From: an uncultured Collinsella sp.
Lineage (GTDB): Bacteria > Actinomycetota > Coriobacteriia > Coriobacteriales > Coriobacteriaceae
Direction: 5' to 3'
Length of the DNA: 41,491 bases
Assembly: GCA_902490325.1 (NCBI GenBank)
Contig: CABUDJ010000007.1
Location: 1-41,491 of the forward strand
The translations under genes were made by a program, and so were the position numbers. Shown here one piece after another: positions 33,478 to 41,491 of the stretch (within the stretch, counting starts at the first letter, position 1; each line of letters begins with the position of its first letter). The notes under the pieces were generated by a model. It was not told where the DNA came from and did not search any database. It saw only the letters and a list, made by a program, of their open reading frames with translations.

Positions 33478-34557
33478 ATGAAGTTTCTTAAAGACAAACA
33501 GACGCGTCACGACTTTGTTACGTATGCCATGTGCCTTGTGGCGTTCGCCATCGTGTTCTTTATGCAGTCTAACCACATGATCCCGCGTATGATTGCCGGT
33601 CAGCTGGTTCCCATCACGGCCTATATCGTCATGGCCATCTCCCTTAACCTCGTCGTCGGCATCGCAGGCGACCTGTCGCTGGGCCACGCGGGCTTTATGA
33701 GCGTCGGTGCCTACACGGGCATCGTCACCGCGGTCGCCCTTGAGAGCGCCGTTCCGTCCGATCCGGTGCGCCTTATCATCAGCATCGTGGTCGGCGCTAT
33801 CGCCGCTGCCATCTTGGGCTTCTTGATCGGTATCCCGGTCCTGCGCCTGAGCGGCGACTATCTGGCCATCGTGACCTTGGCTTTTGGCGAGATCATCAAA
33901 GAGATCGTCACCTGCCTCATTGTGGGCGTCGACTCCCGCGGCCTGCACGTGATCTTTAACATCACGGGCAACTCTACGATTAACGACCTGCACCTGCTCG
34001 AGGACGGCACCGCCATCATCAAGGGCGCGCAGGGCGCATCGGGCGTGTCGACCTATTCGACCTTCCTTGCCGGCGCCATCCTGGTCATGGTCGCGCTCGT
34101 GATCGTGCTCAACCTGGTTCGCAGCCGTACCGGCCGTGCCATTATGGCCGTGCGCGACAACAAGATTGCAGCCGAGTCCGTGGGCATCTCCGTCACCCAG
34201 TACCGCATGATCGCCTTCGTGGTTTCCGCTGCCCTCGCCGGTGCTGCCGGAGCCCTGTTCGGCGGTAACTTCTCGCAGCTTTCCGCCACTAAGTTTGACT
34301 TCAACACGTCGATCCTCATCCTGGTGTTCGTGGTCCTGGGCGGTCTGGGCAATATGCGCGGCTCCGTTATCGCCGCGGCGCTGCTCACGGTGCTCCCCGA
34401 GCTGCTCCGTCAGTTCTCGGACTACCGCATGCTCATCTACGCCATCGTGTTGATTCTGGTCATGGTCTTTACTAACAACCCACAGCTCAAGGCGTTCTTC
34501 GCACGCATTAAGGACCGCTTTGCTTCCAAGAAGGAGGTGGCAGCCGATGCCCAGTAA
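33478..34557 (+). CDS. livM: Branched-chain amino acid ABC transporter permease LivM
   Basis: This permease of 359 residues starts at ATG 33478 with GGTGAG just upstream; a GTG at 33469, on the base after the livH stop, would add three residues. Family segments are AISLNLVVGIAGDLSLGHAGFMSVGAYTG, RLSGDYLAIVTLAFGEI, GRAIMAVRDNKIAAESVGI and GGLGNMRGSVIAA. About ten membrane helices are expected, with a basic C-terminal tail. The end overlaps livG by 11 bases. The order livJ-livH-livM-livG-livF is the standard arrangement. Confidence 0.92.
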   Translation: MKFLKDKQTRHDFVTYAMCLVAFAIVFFMQSNHMIPRMIAGQLVPITAYIVMAISLNLVVGIAGDLSLGHAGFMSVGAYTGIVTAVALESAVPSDPVRLIISIVVGAIAAAILGFLIGIPVLRLSGDYLAIVTLAFGEIIKEIVTCLIVGVDSRGLHVIFNITGNSTINDLHLLEDGTAIIKGAQGASGVSTYSTFLAGAILVMVALVIVLNLVRSRTGRAIMAVRDNKIAAESVGISVTQYRMIAFVVSAALAGAAGALFGGNFSQLSATKFDFNTSILILVFVVLGGLGNMRGSVIAAALLTVLPELLRQFSDYRMLIYAIVLILVMVFTNNPQLKAFFARIKDRFASKKEVAADAQ

Positions 34558-35407
34558 GTTTGAGTTCAACAAGGGCAAGATGGTCCCGTATCCTTCTGGC
34601 GCCATCGTTCCCGACCGCGACCTGGGCCAGCGCCCGGCGCTCGAGTGCATTCACCTGGGCATTGAATTCGGCGGCCTTAAGGCGGTCGACGACTTTAGCC
34701 TAACCATCGGCAAGACCGAGATTGCCGGTCTCATCGGCCCCAACGGTGCCGGCAAGACCACGGTCTTCAACCTGCTCACCAAGGTGTACCAGCCTACGCA
34801 CGGCACCATCCTGCTCGACGGTGAGGACACTTCGGGCAAGTCGGTCTACCAGGTCAACCGCATGGGTATTGCCCGTACGTTCCAGAACATCCGTCTGTTC
34901 AACACCATGACGGTGGAGGACAACGTTAAGGTCGGCCTGCACAACCAGGAGCGCTACTCCGGCTTTGAGGGCGTGCTGCGCCTGCCGACGTATTGGAAGC
35001 ACGAGAAGGCCGCCCACGAGCGCGCCATGGAGCTGCTGTCCATTTTTGACATGGAGCACCTGGCAAATGAACAGGCCGGCTCGCTTCCTTACGGCGCTCA
35101 GCGCCGTCTGGAAATCGTCCGCGCGCTTGCCACTAACCCCAAGCTACTGCTGCTTGACGAGCCTGCCGCCGGCATGAACCCGTCCGAGACCGCGGAGCTC
35201 ATGGAGAACATCGTCAAGATTCGCGACACCTTTGGCATTGCCATCATGCTTATCGAGCATGATATGTCGCTCGTTATGAACATCTGCGAGGGCATCTGCG
35301 TGCTCAACTTTGGTAAGGTCATCGCCAAGGGTACCGCCGAGGAAATCCAGAACAACGATGCCGTTATCGAGGCGTATCTGGGTAAGCAGGATAAGGGGGA
35401 GAACTAA
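34547..35407 (+). CDS. livG: Branched-chain amino acid ABC transporter ATPase LivG
   Basis: This 286-residue ATP-binding subunit has a ~25-residue N-terminal extension rich in basic residues. Walker A is GPNGAGKTT, the signature region reads LPYGAQRRLEIVRAL (Tyr-Gly-Ala replacing the usual Ser-Gly-Gly, as in other LivG proteins), and Walker B is LLLDEPAAGMNP. LIEHDMSLVM contains the switch His. The start at 34547 follows AAGGAGG and lies inside livM. livF follows immediately after the stop. Confidence 0.92.
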   Translation: MPSKFEFNKGKMVPYPSGAIVPDRDLGQRPALECIHLGIEFGGLKAVDDFSLTIGKTEIAGLIGPNGAGKTTVFNLLTKVYQPTHGTILLDGEDTSGKSVYQVNRMGIARTFQNIRLFNTMTVEDNVKVGLHNQERYSGFEGVLRLPTYWKHEKAAHERAMELLSIFDMEHLANEQAGSLPYGAQRRLEIVRALATNPKLLLLDEPAAGMNPSETAELMENIVKIRDTFGIAIMLIEHDMSLVMNICEGICVLNFGKVIAKGTAEEIQNNDAVIEAYLGKQDKGEN

Positions 35408-36121
35408 ATGGCAGAGCCGATGCTTTCCGTCTACAACATCAACGTCTGGTACGGCGCCATCCACGCCATCAAGGACATCTCCTTTAACGTCAACGAGGGT
35501 GAGATCGTGGCCTTGATCGGTGCCAACGGCGCCGGTAAGTCCACGACGCTCAAGACCGTCTCGGGCCTGCTGCGCTCCAAGACCGGCTCCATCAAGTTTA
35601 TGGGCGAGGACATTACCCATACGCCCGCTGATAAGCTGGTTGGTAAGGGCCTGGCTCAGGTGCCCGAGGGCCGTCGCGCGTTTTTGCAGATGACGGTCGA
35701 GGAGAACCTGGAAATGGGTGCCTATACGCAGCCCAAGTCCACGGTTGCCCCGGGCCTTGAGCGCGTCTACGAGCAGTTCCCGCGCCTTAAGGAGCGCCGC
35801 CGTCAGGTCGCCGGCACCCTTTCGGGCGGCGAGCAGCAGATGCTCGTTATGGGCCGCGCACTTATGAGCAACCCCAAGCTGCTTATGCTCGACGAGCCCT
35901 CCATGGGCCTGGCGCCGATTCTGATCGAGCAGATCTTCCAGATTGTCGAGGACCTGCACAAGGCCGGCACCACGGTGCTTCTGGTCGAGCAGAACGCGCA
36001 GATGGCGCTTTCCATCGCCACGCGCGGCTACGTGCTCGAGACCGGCAAGATCACCATGACCGGCACCGGCCAGGAGCTCCTGCACGACGACAACGTGCGC
36101 AAGGCTTACTTGGGCGGTTAA
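35408..36121 (+). CDS. livF: Branched-chain amino acid ABC transporter ATPase LivF
   Basis: This is a 237-residue ATPase with Walker A GANGAGKST, signature LSGGEQQMLVMGRAL, Walker B LMLDEPSMGLAP and the switch His-equivalent Gln in LLVEQNAQMAL. It forms a heterodimer with LivG. The ATG is on the base after the livG stop. A strong terminator 11 bases downstream ends the operon. Confidence 0.93.
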   Translation: MAEPMLSVYNINVWYGAIHAIKDISFNVNEGEIVALIGANGAGKSTTLKTVSGLLRSKTGSIKFMGEDITHTPADKLVGKGLAQVPEGRRAFLQMTVEENLEMGAYTQPKSTVAPGLERVYEQFPRLKERRRQVAGTLSGGEQQMLVMGRALMSNPKLLMLDEPSMGLAPILIEQIFQIVEDLHKAGTTVLLVEQNAQMALSIATRGYVLETGKITMTGTGQELLHDDNVRKAYLGG

Positions 36122-36131
36122 TCCATTCAAC

Positions 36132-36168
36132 AAAGGGGCGCTGGCTATCCCGGTCAGCGCCCCTTTTT
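36132..36168 (+). terminator. Terminator of the liv operon
   Basis: AAAGGGGCGCTG (36132-36143) pairs perfectly with CAGCGCCCCTTT (36155-36166), with an 11-base loop and a T5 tract. Confidence 0.88.
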
Positions 36169-36237
36169 AAGTTGCGGTGAAATAGGGACTAATTGGGGGT
36201 TCAAGAAGCCAAAACAGTCCCTATTCCACCGCAACTT
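36169..36237. repeat. Long 22-base-arm inverted repeat
   Basis: The left arm (36169-36190, AAGTTGCGGTGAAATAGG then GACT) and right arm (36216-36237) match at 21 of 22 positions as inverted copies. The 25-base loop contains TTGG and CCAA that extend the fold. It sits directly after the liv terminator and about 60 bases before cutC. Its length and near-perfect arms suggest a mobile palindromic element rather than a terminator. Confidence 0.7.
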
Positions 36238-36295
36238 CATGGGGGCGTGCGACAATGCCCGTCGGAAAACACTTGCTGCCTTTGGGGGTCTATCT

Positions 36296-36973
36296 ATGCT
36301 GTACGAGTTTTGTGCCGAGAACTTTGAGCGAGTGCCGGCGGCCATCGAGGCCGGTGCGGGGCGCATTGAGCTGTGTGACAACCTCGCCGTCGGTGGCACC
36401 ACGCCTTCCGCCGGCGTTATTAGCGCTACAGTCAGCTACGCTCACGAGCATGACGCGCGAGTGATGTGCATGATCCGTCCGCGTGGTGGCGACTTTCATT
36501 ACAACCAGGACGAGCTGCGCATGATGGAGATGGACCTGGGCCTTGCTGTGAGCGCCGGCGTTGACGGCCTGGTCTTTGGCTGCTGCAAGCCCTTTGCCGG
36601 CGGCTGGGCGCTCGACGAGCTCACCCTCGGCGCCCTCGTTATGGCTACGGGCTGCGCGACCGAGGAATGTAAGCGCGAGTCCATCGACATCACCTTCCAC
36701 ATGGCGTTTGACCAGCTCTCGCCCGAGGCTCAGCTCGATGCGATTGATACACTTGCCGACTGCGGCGTTACGCGCATCCTCACGCATGGCGGCGCTGCCG
36801 GTACGTCGATCGAGGATAATTTCGATCACCTGGCTCGTTTAATCGAGTATGTGGGCGATCGTTTGACCATCCTTCCCGGCGGCGGCATCACTACGGCAAA
36901 TCGCGACGCGGTCGCGGCGGCGCTGGGCGTCTCCGAGCTCCATGGCACCAAGATCGTGCCGCTGGAGGTATAA
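36296..36973 (+). CDS. cutC: CutC family protein
   Basis: This 225-residue TIM-barrel protein of the CutC family opens LYEFCAENFERVPAAIEAGAGRIELC and contains GGTTPS, MIRPRGGDFHY, DGLVFGCC, FHMAFDQL and LTHGG. It was once linked to copper tolerance in E. coli; that role is disputed and the molecular function is unsettled. The ATG at 36296 follows GGGGG; the frame is open upstream but encodes no family residues. The next gene starts three bases after the stop. Confidence 0.92.
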   Translation: MLYEFCAENFERVPAAIEAGAGRIELCDNLAVGGTTPSAGVISATVSYAHEHDARVMCMIRPRGGDFHYNQDELRMMEMDLGLAVSAGVDGLVFGCCKPFAGGWALDELTLGALVMATGCATEECKRESIDITFHMAFDQLSPEAQLDAIDTLADCGVTRILTHGGAAGTSIEDNFDHLARLIEYVGDRLTILPGGGITTANRDAVAAALGVSELHGTKIVPLEV

Positions 36974-36976
36974 CCC

Positions 36977-37774
36977 GTGGCGCTGGTATTTGACGTTCAG
37001 CAGGCGAGCGGTAAGCCCGACGATAATCGTCGCCCTGGCACCGCGTGCCCCTTTTGCGACACGGAGGGACTTGCCAACATCATCCAGCGCGATGGTGACT
37101 GCATCTGGCTCGAGAATAAGTTCAAGACCTTGCGGGCCACACGTCAGACCGTATTGATCGAGTCTGCCAATCACGACGCCGACCTGGTGACCTATGAACC
37201 GGATGAGCTGCATCATGTGATGCGGTTTGCCCTGGGCTGTTGGCAGCAGATGATCGATTCTCAACAGTACCGCAGTGTGCTCATGTACAAGAACAAAGGC
37301 CCGCTTTCGGGCGGCAGCCTCGTCCATCCACACATGCAGATTGTGGGCCTGGAACAGGAGGACGGCTATGCGGCGCTGACCTCAGCCAACTTTGAAGGCA
37401 TCAGTGTCTGGCAACAGGGGAGAATCTCGGTCGACATCTCAACCGAACCGATCATGGGGTTCTTTGAGGTCAACGTCTCGGCTCCACAGGGAATCGCCGC
37501 CAGCGACGACGCCCGCGACCAAGCCGAAGCGGACCTGTTTGCCGATGCGATCCAGGTAGCTCTGCGCTATATCCTGAACGAGCATCACGGCGGTCGTGCG
37601 GAGTCGTACAACTTGTTCTTCTACCACATGGACGGCCGGACCATTGCCAAGGCGCTGCCGCGTTGGGTGGTTTCGCCCTACTTTGTTGGCTATCGTTTGG
37701 CCCAGGTCAATGCCGAGACCACGCTCGATATCGATGCTGAGCGCCTACGCGCGCATCTGGAAACGCTCGTATAG
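36977..37774 (+). CDS. DUF4931 GalT/HIT-like protein
   Basis: This 265-residue protein resembles the galactose-1-phosphate uridylyltransferase branch of the HIT superfamily. It has an N-terminal zinc-type CPFC (about residues 25-28), a middle GGSLVHPHMQIVGLE with the His-x-His nucleotide-binding pattern, and a C-terminal half with RAESYNLFFYHM. It matches the DUF4931 layout; the substrate is unknown. The GTG start three bases after the cutC stop is served by GGAGG inside cutC, so the genes are coupled. Confidence 0.78.
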   Translation: MALVFDVQQASGKPDDNRRPGTACPFCDTEGLANIIQRDGDCIWLENKFKTLRATRQTVLIESANHDADLVTYEPDELHHVMRFALGCWQQMIDSQQYRSVLMYKNKGPLSGGSLVHPHMQIVGLEQEDGYAALTSANFEGISVWQQGRISVDISTEPIMGFFEVNVSAPQGIAASDDARDQAEADLFADAIQVALRYILNEHHGGRAESYNLFFYHMDGRTIAKALPRWVVSPYFVGYRLAQVNAETTLDIDAERLRAHLETLV

Positions 37775-37804
37775 CAAGGCTAACGCCCGCGCAATGCGGA
37801 CAGT

Positions 37805-38803
37805 CTAGCGTGCCATCGCGTCGCGCCCGGCCTTGACCCGCTTGCGCTGTTTGGCGCGTTCCTCGCCGGTTAGGCGCTCAAAGAGATGCCCGATAATCGA
37901 GGCCAGCACCTGCTGAAACAGCGTGCCACACATGACGGGAAACACGACCTCGCCGGGAAAATACTGCGTGGCGATGACGGCGCCCGAAGAGATGTTACGC
38001 ATGCCACAGGTAAAGCACATGGTGGTCGTCTCGCTATACGGCAGATGCAGGGCACGTGCGACCAGGATGCCGATGATAAAGCCACTGATGGCGAACGCCA
38101 GGATAAAGAGGGCGACTTCCAAGCGCTCAACATTCATGTGCAGCACGTACTCGCTCATGGCGGTGGAGTTGGACGCGATGACACCCATCATCATGAACTT
38201 GCAGGCGGGCGAGAGCGCGGGGGAGAGTTTCTCATGACCCCAGCCGCGCGTGAGTTCGTTAATGACGATACCGAGCACGGCGGGTATGGCGATCATAAAG
38301 GCCATATTCTGCATCATGCTCGGTACGTCGATCGAGACGGTGGCGCCCAGCAGGAGCTTGAGCGTAAGAGGAATCGTCACAGGCGAGATAACCGAGGACG
38401 TCAGGATAATGGTGAGCGCGAGCGGGCCATTGCCGCCGAACATGCTGATCCACATAAAGGCGGTGACTGCCACGGGCACACTGTATTCGAGAACGATGCC
38501 GCAGACCAGGTTGGGTTTGGAACCAAAGAACAACGACCCCATGGCATAGGCTGCTATGGGAATAAGCACCGCCGAGACCAACAGCGCCAAAATCAGATGC
38601 AGGGGACGGCGGAACACCTCAGTCACCTGGTGAAAGGTGTTGCTGAGCGCACCCTGAAACGTCATAAAGGCAAACAAGGTGGGAACGATGGGCTTTAGCA
38701 CGCCGATCTGCTGGGGAAAGAGCACGCCGAGCGCCACGCAAATCGGAACGATGATCTGCATGTGTCCCGCGAGAAATTTGCTCAGTCCAACCCATTGCTT
38801 CAT
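37805..38803 (-). CDS. BASS-family (bile acid:sodium symporter-like) transporter
   Basis: This is a 332-residue membrane protein with about nine or ten helices. Segments typical of the family are PTLFAFMTFQGALS near residue 40, GIVLEYSVPVAVTAFMW, and near the C-terminus CFTCGMRNISSGAVIATQYFP with the sodium-site region. Members carry bile acids, pantoate, pyruvate or other organic anions, so no substrate is assigned; the PanS-like branch is a possibility. The tail is very basic. It is divergent from recJ, with 276 bases between the starts, and convergent with the DUF4931 gene. Confidence 0.85.
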   Translation of the reverse strand: MKQWVGLSKFLAGHMQIIVPICVALGVLFPQQIGVLKPIVPTLFAFMTFQGALSNTFHQVTEVFRRPLHLILALLVSAVLIPIAAYAMGSLFFGSKPNLVCGIVLEYSVPVAVTAFMWISMFGGNGPLALTIILTSSVISPVTIPLTLKLLLGATVSIDVPSMMQNMAFMIAIPAVLGIVINELTRGWGHEKLSPALSPACKFMMMGVIASNSTAMSEYVLHMNVERLEVALFILAFAISGFIIGILVARALHLPYSETTTMCFTCGMRNISSGAVIATQYFPGEVVFPVMCGTLFQQVLASIIGHLFERLTGEERAKQRKRVKAGRDAMAR

Positions 38804-38952
38804 ATGCGCTTGCGACTCCCTTTGCTCATGAATCCGTTTTGAATGGATATGCTAGACGCTCGCATGAGTCCGTGCGTCAGAAACGTTTGATTATTTCGAG
38901 GCTATTACCGGCATCGTTTACCGAAACCGCGGCGTACTGCGGCGATTTGCGT

Positions 38953-38971
38953 CCGTGCTGCACGGTATAAT
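38953..38971 (+). promoter_or_regulatory. recJ promoter -10 with overlapping palindrome
   Basis: A perfect TATAAT (38966-38971) is directly preceded by CCGTGC-T-GCACGG (38953-38965), an exact palindrome that fills the spacer. The -35 side is weak. A palindrome in this position is a typical repressor operator. Confidence 0.5.
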
Positions 38972-39027
38972 AAATTCGTTCAACAGATCTGCCTGCCGAA
39001 GCGGGCATACACAGAGGACTCATCGCT

Positions 39028-39093
39028 ATGAACCGTGAGAGGTATCGCGGCGACCTGCCCCTATCGGGGGTGGGCGCCTATGTCATCGCTTAA
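39028..39093 (+). CDS. Possible 21-codon leader ORF overlapping the recJ start
   Basis: An ATG at 39028, preceded by AGAGGA, opens a 21-codon frame that ends with TAA at 39091-39093, just inside recJ. It could couple translation of recJ to a leader peptide, or be chance. The predicted peptide has no recognisable feature. Confidence 0.3.
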   Translation: MNRERYRGDLPLSGVGAYVIA

Positions 39094-41491
39094 GACGACG
39101 CATCGCTGGGCGGTCGCTCAGCAAAATCCCGAGCTTGAAAAGGAGCTTTCGGCTGGCCTGGGCATACCCGGGCTGGTGGCGCGCATTATGGTTGCGCACG
39201 GCATTACATCCATCGAGGAAGGCCAGCTGTTTTTGACGCCTTCGCTCGATCGCGACTGGGCCGACCCACTCATTATCCCGGGCATGTCGGTCGTTGCCGA
39301 CCGCGTCGAGCGCGCTATTCGCAACCACGAGCACATCGCGGTCTTTGGCGATTTTGACGTTGACGGCATTACGTCGACTTGCCTGTTGACCGAGGCGCTG
39401 CGGACGTTTGGCGCCAATGTCACACCGTTTATCCCGCATCGCTTTGACGAAGGATACGGCCTGTCGCGTGCGGCACTCGACCGCGTCAACGAGCTCGCCC
39501 AACCCAACCTGATTGTGACCGTCGATAACGGCATTGCCGCCAAGGAAGAGGTCTCCTATCTGGAGAGCCTGGGGATCGATTTGGTGGTCACGGACCATCA
39601 CGAGCCGTCCGACCAGGTGCCGCAGGGCGTGCCCCTGACCGACCCTAAGCTCGAGGACGAGGGTCCCTCGCGCGAGCTTGCCGGTGCCGGCGTGGCACTC
39701 AAACTGGTGCAGGTCCTGGGCGAGCGTTTGGGCAAGCCGTCGTATTGGCGTTCGCTGATAGAGGTCGCGGCGCTGGGCACCGTGTCCGACATGATGCCGC
39801 TCACGCCCGAGAATCGCGCACTGGTCGCCGAGGGCATCCAGCAGATGCGCGTGACGGCCCGTCCCGGCTATATTGCGCTTGCCGCACTTGCCAAGGCCGA
39901 CCTTTCTACCATTACGGCCGACGGCCTGTCATTCTCGCTCATTCCCCGCTTAAACGCTGCCGGCCGCATGGCCGATCCCAAGCTGGCGCTCGACTTGCTG
40001 CTTGCCCGCGATCCCATCGAGGCGAGCGCACTGGCCGCCGAGCTCGAGGAGATTAACCGCCAGCGCCGTGAGATCGAGGCGGAGCTTACGCGCGATGCCA
40101 TGGCAAAGGTCGAGGATACTTATGATGGCGGTCGCGCAATCGTCGTGGGTGGCGAGGGCTGGCACGAGGGCGTCAAGGGTATCGTAGCGAGCCGCCTGAC
40201 CAACCGTTATCACGTGCCGGCGCTGCTGTTCTCGATCGAAGACGGTATCGCTCGCGGTTCGGGTCGCTCGGTGGGCAAGGTCAACCTGTTCGACGCCGTC
40301 GAGCGCTGTTCCGACCTGCTGATTCGTCGCGGCGGACACGCCGGTGCGGTGGGCGTGACCATCGAGGCGTCCAAGCTCGATGAGTTTCGTCGTCGCCTTT
40401 CCGCCGTGTTGTCCGAGCTTCCCGCCGAGGACTTTGAGGACACCGACGAGGTTGCCGCCACCGTCGACCTTTCCGAGCTGAATATCGAGACTATAGAGCA
40501 GATTTCCCGTCTTGAGCCGTTTGGCCAGGGCAATAAGGTGCCGCTGCTGGCCGCCGAGGGCGTGACGATGTGCGATCGCGCCGTGGTGGGCAAGACGGGC
40601 GAGCACATGCGCTTCGTGGCTACGGATGGCGCTGCGAGCGTTCCGGCCATCATGTTCCGCGTGCCGCAAATCGATAAGCTCATCAACTGCGATAGCGCCG
40701 TCGACGTGGTGTTCGAGGCCGTGGCCGAGCATTGGCAGGGGCGTGTGAAGCCCAAGCTCATGGTCAAAGATGTCTTGGTGCGCGATACCACGGCGCGAGG
40801 CTTTGACGATCCGGCGTGCGAGCTTCGTCGCGGCGTGCAGCCGGCGGATTCTGGCCTGCGCCTGGAGTCGCGTAAGCGCGAGACGCTCGCCCAGCTTTCC
40901 TATACCGAGCTCACGCGCTCGCTTATCCATAGCTTTATCGAATCGAACCAGCCGCACCGCGCGCAGGTTGAGGCGCTCGACGCCTTGGCCGATCACCAGA
41001 GTGTCTTGGCGGTTATGGGAACGGGCCGCGGCAAGTCTCTTATCTTCCATGTGCATGCCGCGCGTGAGGCGGTGCTTCGCGGACGTGCGAGCATCTTTGT
41101 CTATCCGCTGCGTGCACTCGTTGCCGACCAGGCCTATCACCTCTCGTCGACGATGGCGGCGCTTGGCATTGGCGTTGGCGTGCTGACCGGCGAGACCGTG
41201 GAGGCCGCACGCGATGACGTGTTCGCCGGCCTAGCTTCGGGCCGCACCGGTATCGTGCTCACGACGCCCGAGTTCCTATCTATCCACCGTGACCGCTTCG
41301 CGCGTTCGGGCCGCATCGGCTTTGTCGTTATCGATGAGGCGCACCACGCCGGCCTTGCCAAGGGCGGCGACCGCAGCGCCTATCTCGACATACCCGATAT
41401 CCTCAAAGCCCTGGGCGACCCGGTCGTTATGGCGGCGACGGCCACCGCGACGGCTCCGGTCGTGGCCGAGCCGCGATATGGGTTGCGCAAT
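39080..41491 (+). CDS. recJ: RecJ exonuclease fused to a DEAH helicase, 3' end beyond window
   Basis: The visible 804 residues start at ATG 39080, after GGGGGTGGG. Residues 1-565 are RecJ: DHH phosphoesterase motif FGDFDVDG (89-96), VDNGIA and VVTDHHEP, then the DHHA1 region with RLNAAGRMADP and GRSVGKVNLFDAVE (GGHAGAVG follows), and an OB fold. After a linker, a RecQ-like helicase begins near 610: Walker A GTGRGKS (647-653), motif Ia FVYPLRALVADQ, and DEAH (752-755) in VVIDEAHHAG, followed by AATATATA. The second helicase lobe is outside the window. RecJ degrades single-stranded DNA 5' to 3' in recombination and repair, with RecQ unwinding for it; here both seem to be on one chain. Confidence 0.9.
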   Translation, partial: MSSLKTTHRWAVAQQNPELEKELSAGLGIPGLVARIMVAHGITSIEEGQLFLTPSLDRDWADPLIIPGMSVVADRVERAIRNHEHIAVFGDFDVDGITSTCLLTEALRTFGANVTPFIPHRFDEGYGLSRAALDRVNELAQPNLIVTVDNGIAAKEEVSYLESLGIDLVVTDHHEPSDQVPQGVPLTDPKLEDEGPSRELAGAGVALKLVQVLGERLGKPSYWRSLIEVAALGTVSDMMPLTPENRALVAEGIQQMRVTARPGYIALAALAKADLSTITADGLSFSLIPRLNAAGRMADPKLALDLLLARDPIEASALAAELEEINRQRREIEAELTRDAMAKVEDTYDGGRAIVVGGEGWHEGVKGIVASRLTNRYHVPALLFSIEDGIARGSGRSVGKVNLFDAVERCSDLLIRRGGHAGAVGVTIEASKLDEFRRRLSAVLSELPAEDFEDTDEVAATVDLSELNIETIEQISRLEPFGQGNKVPLLAAEGVTMCDRAVVGKTGEHMRFVATDGAASVPAIMFRVPQIDKLINCDSAVDVVFEAVAEHWQGRVKPKLMVKDVLVRDTTARGFDDPACELRRGVQPADSGLRLESRKRETLAQLSYTELTRSLIHSFIESNQPHRAQVEALDALADHQSVLAVMGTGRGKSLIFHVHAAREAVLRGRASIFVYPLRALVADQAYHLSSTMAALGIGVGVLTGETVEAARDDVFAGLASGRTGIVLTTPEFLSIHRDRFARSGRIGFVVIDEAHHAGLAKGGDRSAYLDIPDILKALGDPVVMAATATATAPVVAEPRYGLRN

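Overview
The window is a GC-rich stretch of bacterial chromosome, densely coded on both strands. Strong GGAGG or GGGGG ribosome binding sites, frequent GTG starts, and the gene content (LctBCD-like Etf complex, single-chain PurL, RecJ-helicase fusion, bacterial Elp3) suggest a gut member of the Coriobacteriia, most likely Collinsella or a close relative. This assignment is an inference from style and content. No rRNA, tRNA, CRISPR array, IS element or prophage gene was seen.

Layout. (1) 1-2165: the 3' part of an Elp3-like tRNA-modifying enzyme, then a spermidine-synthase-like protein. (2) 2192-7803, minus strand: a three-gene operon of TerB-domain protein, BrxD-like ATPase and Lhr-like helicase, matching the published anti-phage system Shango (sngABC). 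(3) 7891-8607: a DUF554 membrane protein. (4) 8726-11932, minus strand: a five-gene operon of small secreted or membrane-anchored proteins of unknown function. One looks like a variant WxL-type wall protein and one has a possible sortase signal. This is the least explained gene set here. (5) 12279-15904: an FAD-linked lactate-type dehydrogenase with EtfB and a ferredoxin-EtfA fusion, the arrangement of the electron-confurcating lactate dehydrogenase LctDBC. (6) 15901-21388: HD phosphohydrolase, AzlCD branched-chain amino acid exporter, KdgT, a membrane diguanylate cyclase and an EamA transporter. (7) 21488-29572: fused PurL, a CPA2 antiporter followed by a regular 62-bp hairpin repeat, an SDR reductase and homoserine dehydrogenase. 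(8) 29822-36121: a complete Liv-type ABC importer with two tandem binding proteins. (9) 36296-38803: CutC, a GalT/HIT-like DUF4931 protein and a BASS-family transporter. (10) 39080-end: RecJ fused to a DEAH helicase, cut by the window edge.

Themes. Branched-chain amino acids recur: import (Liv), export (AzlCD) and the aspartate-family step at homoserine dehydrogenase. The lactate module would let a fermenter reoxidise lactate by pairing NAD+ reduction with ferredoxin oxidation. Several intergenic regions hold clear inverted repeats. Some are good terminators (27182-27223, 28164-28198, 21413-21453, 36132-36168). Others are not explained by neighbouring genes, notably a three-copy 62-bp array at 26997-27182 and a 22-bp-arm palindrome at 36169-36237.
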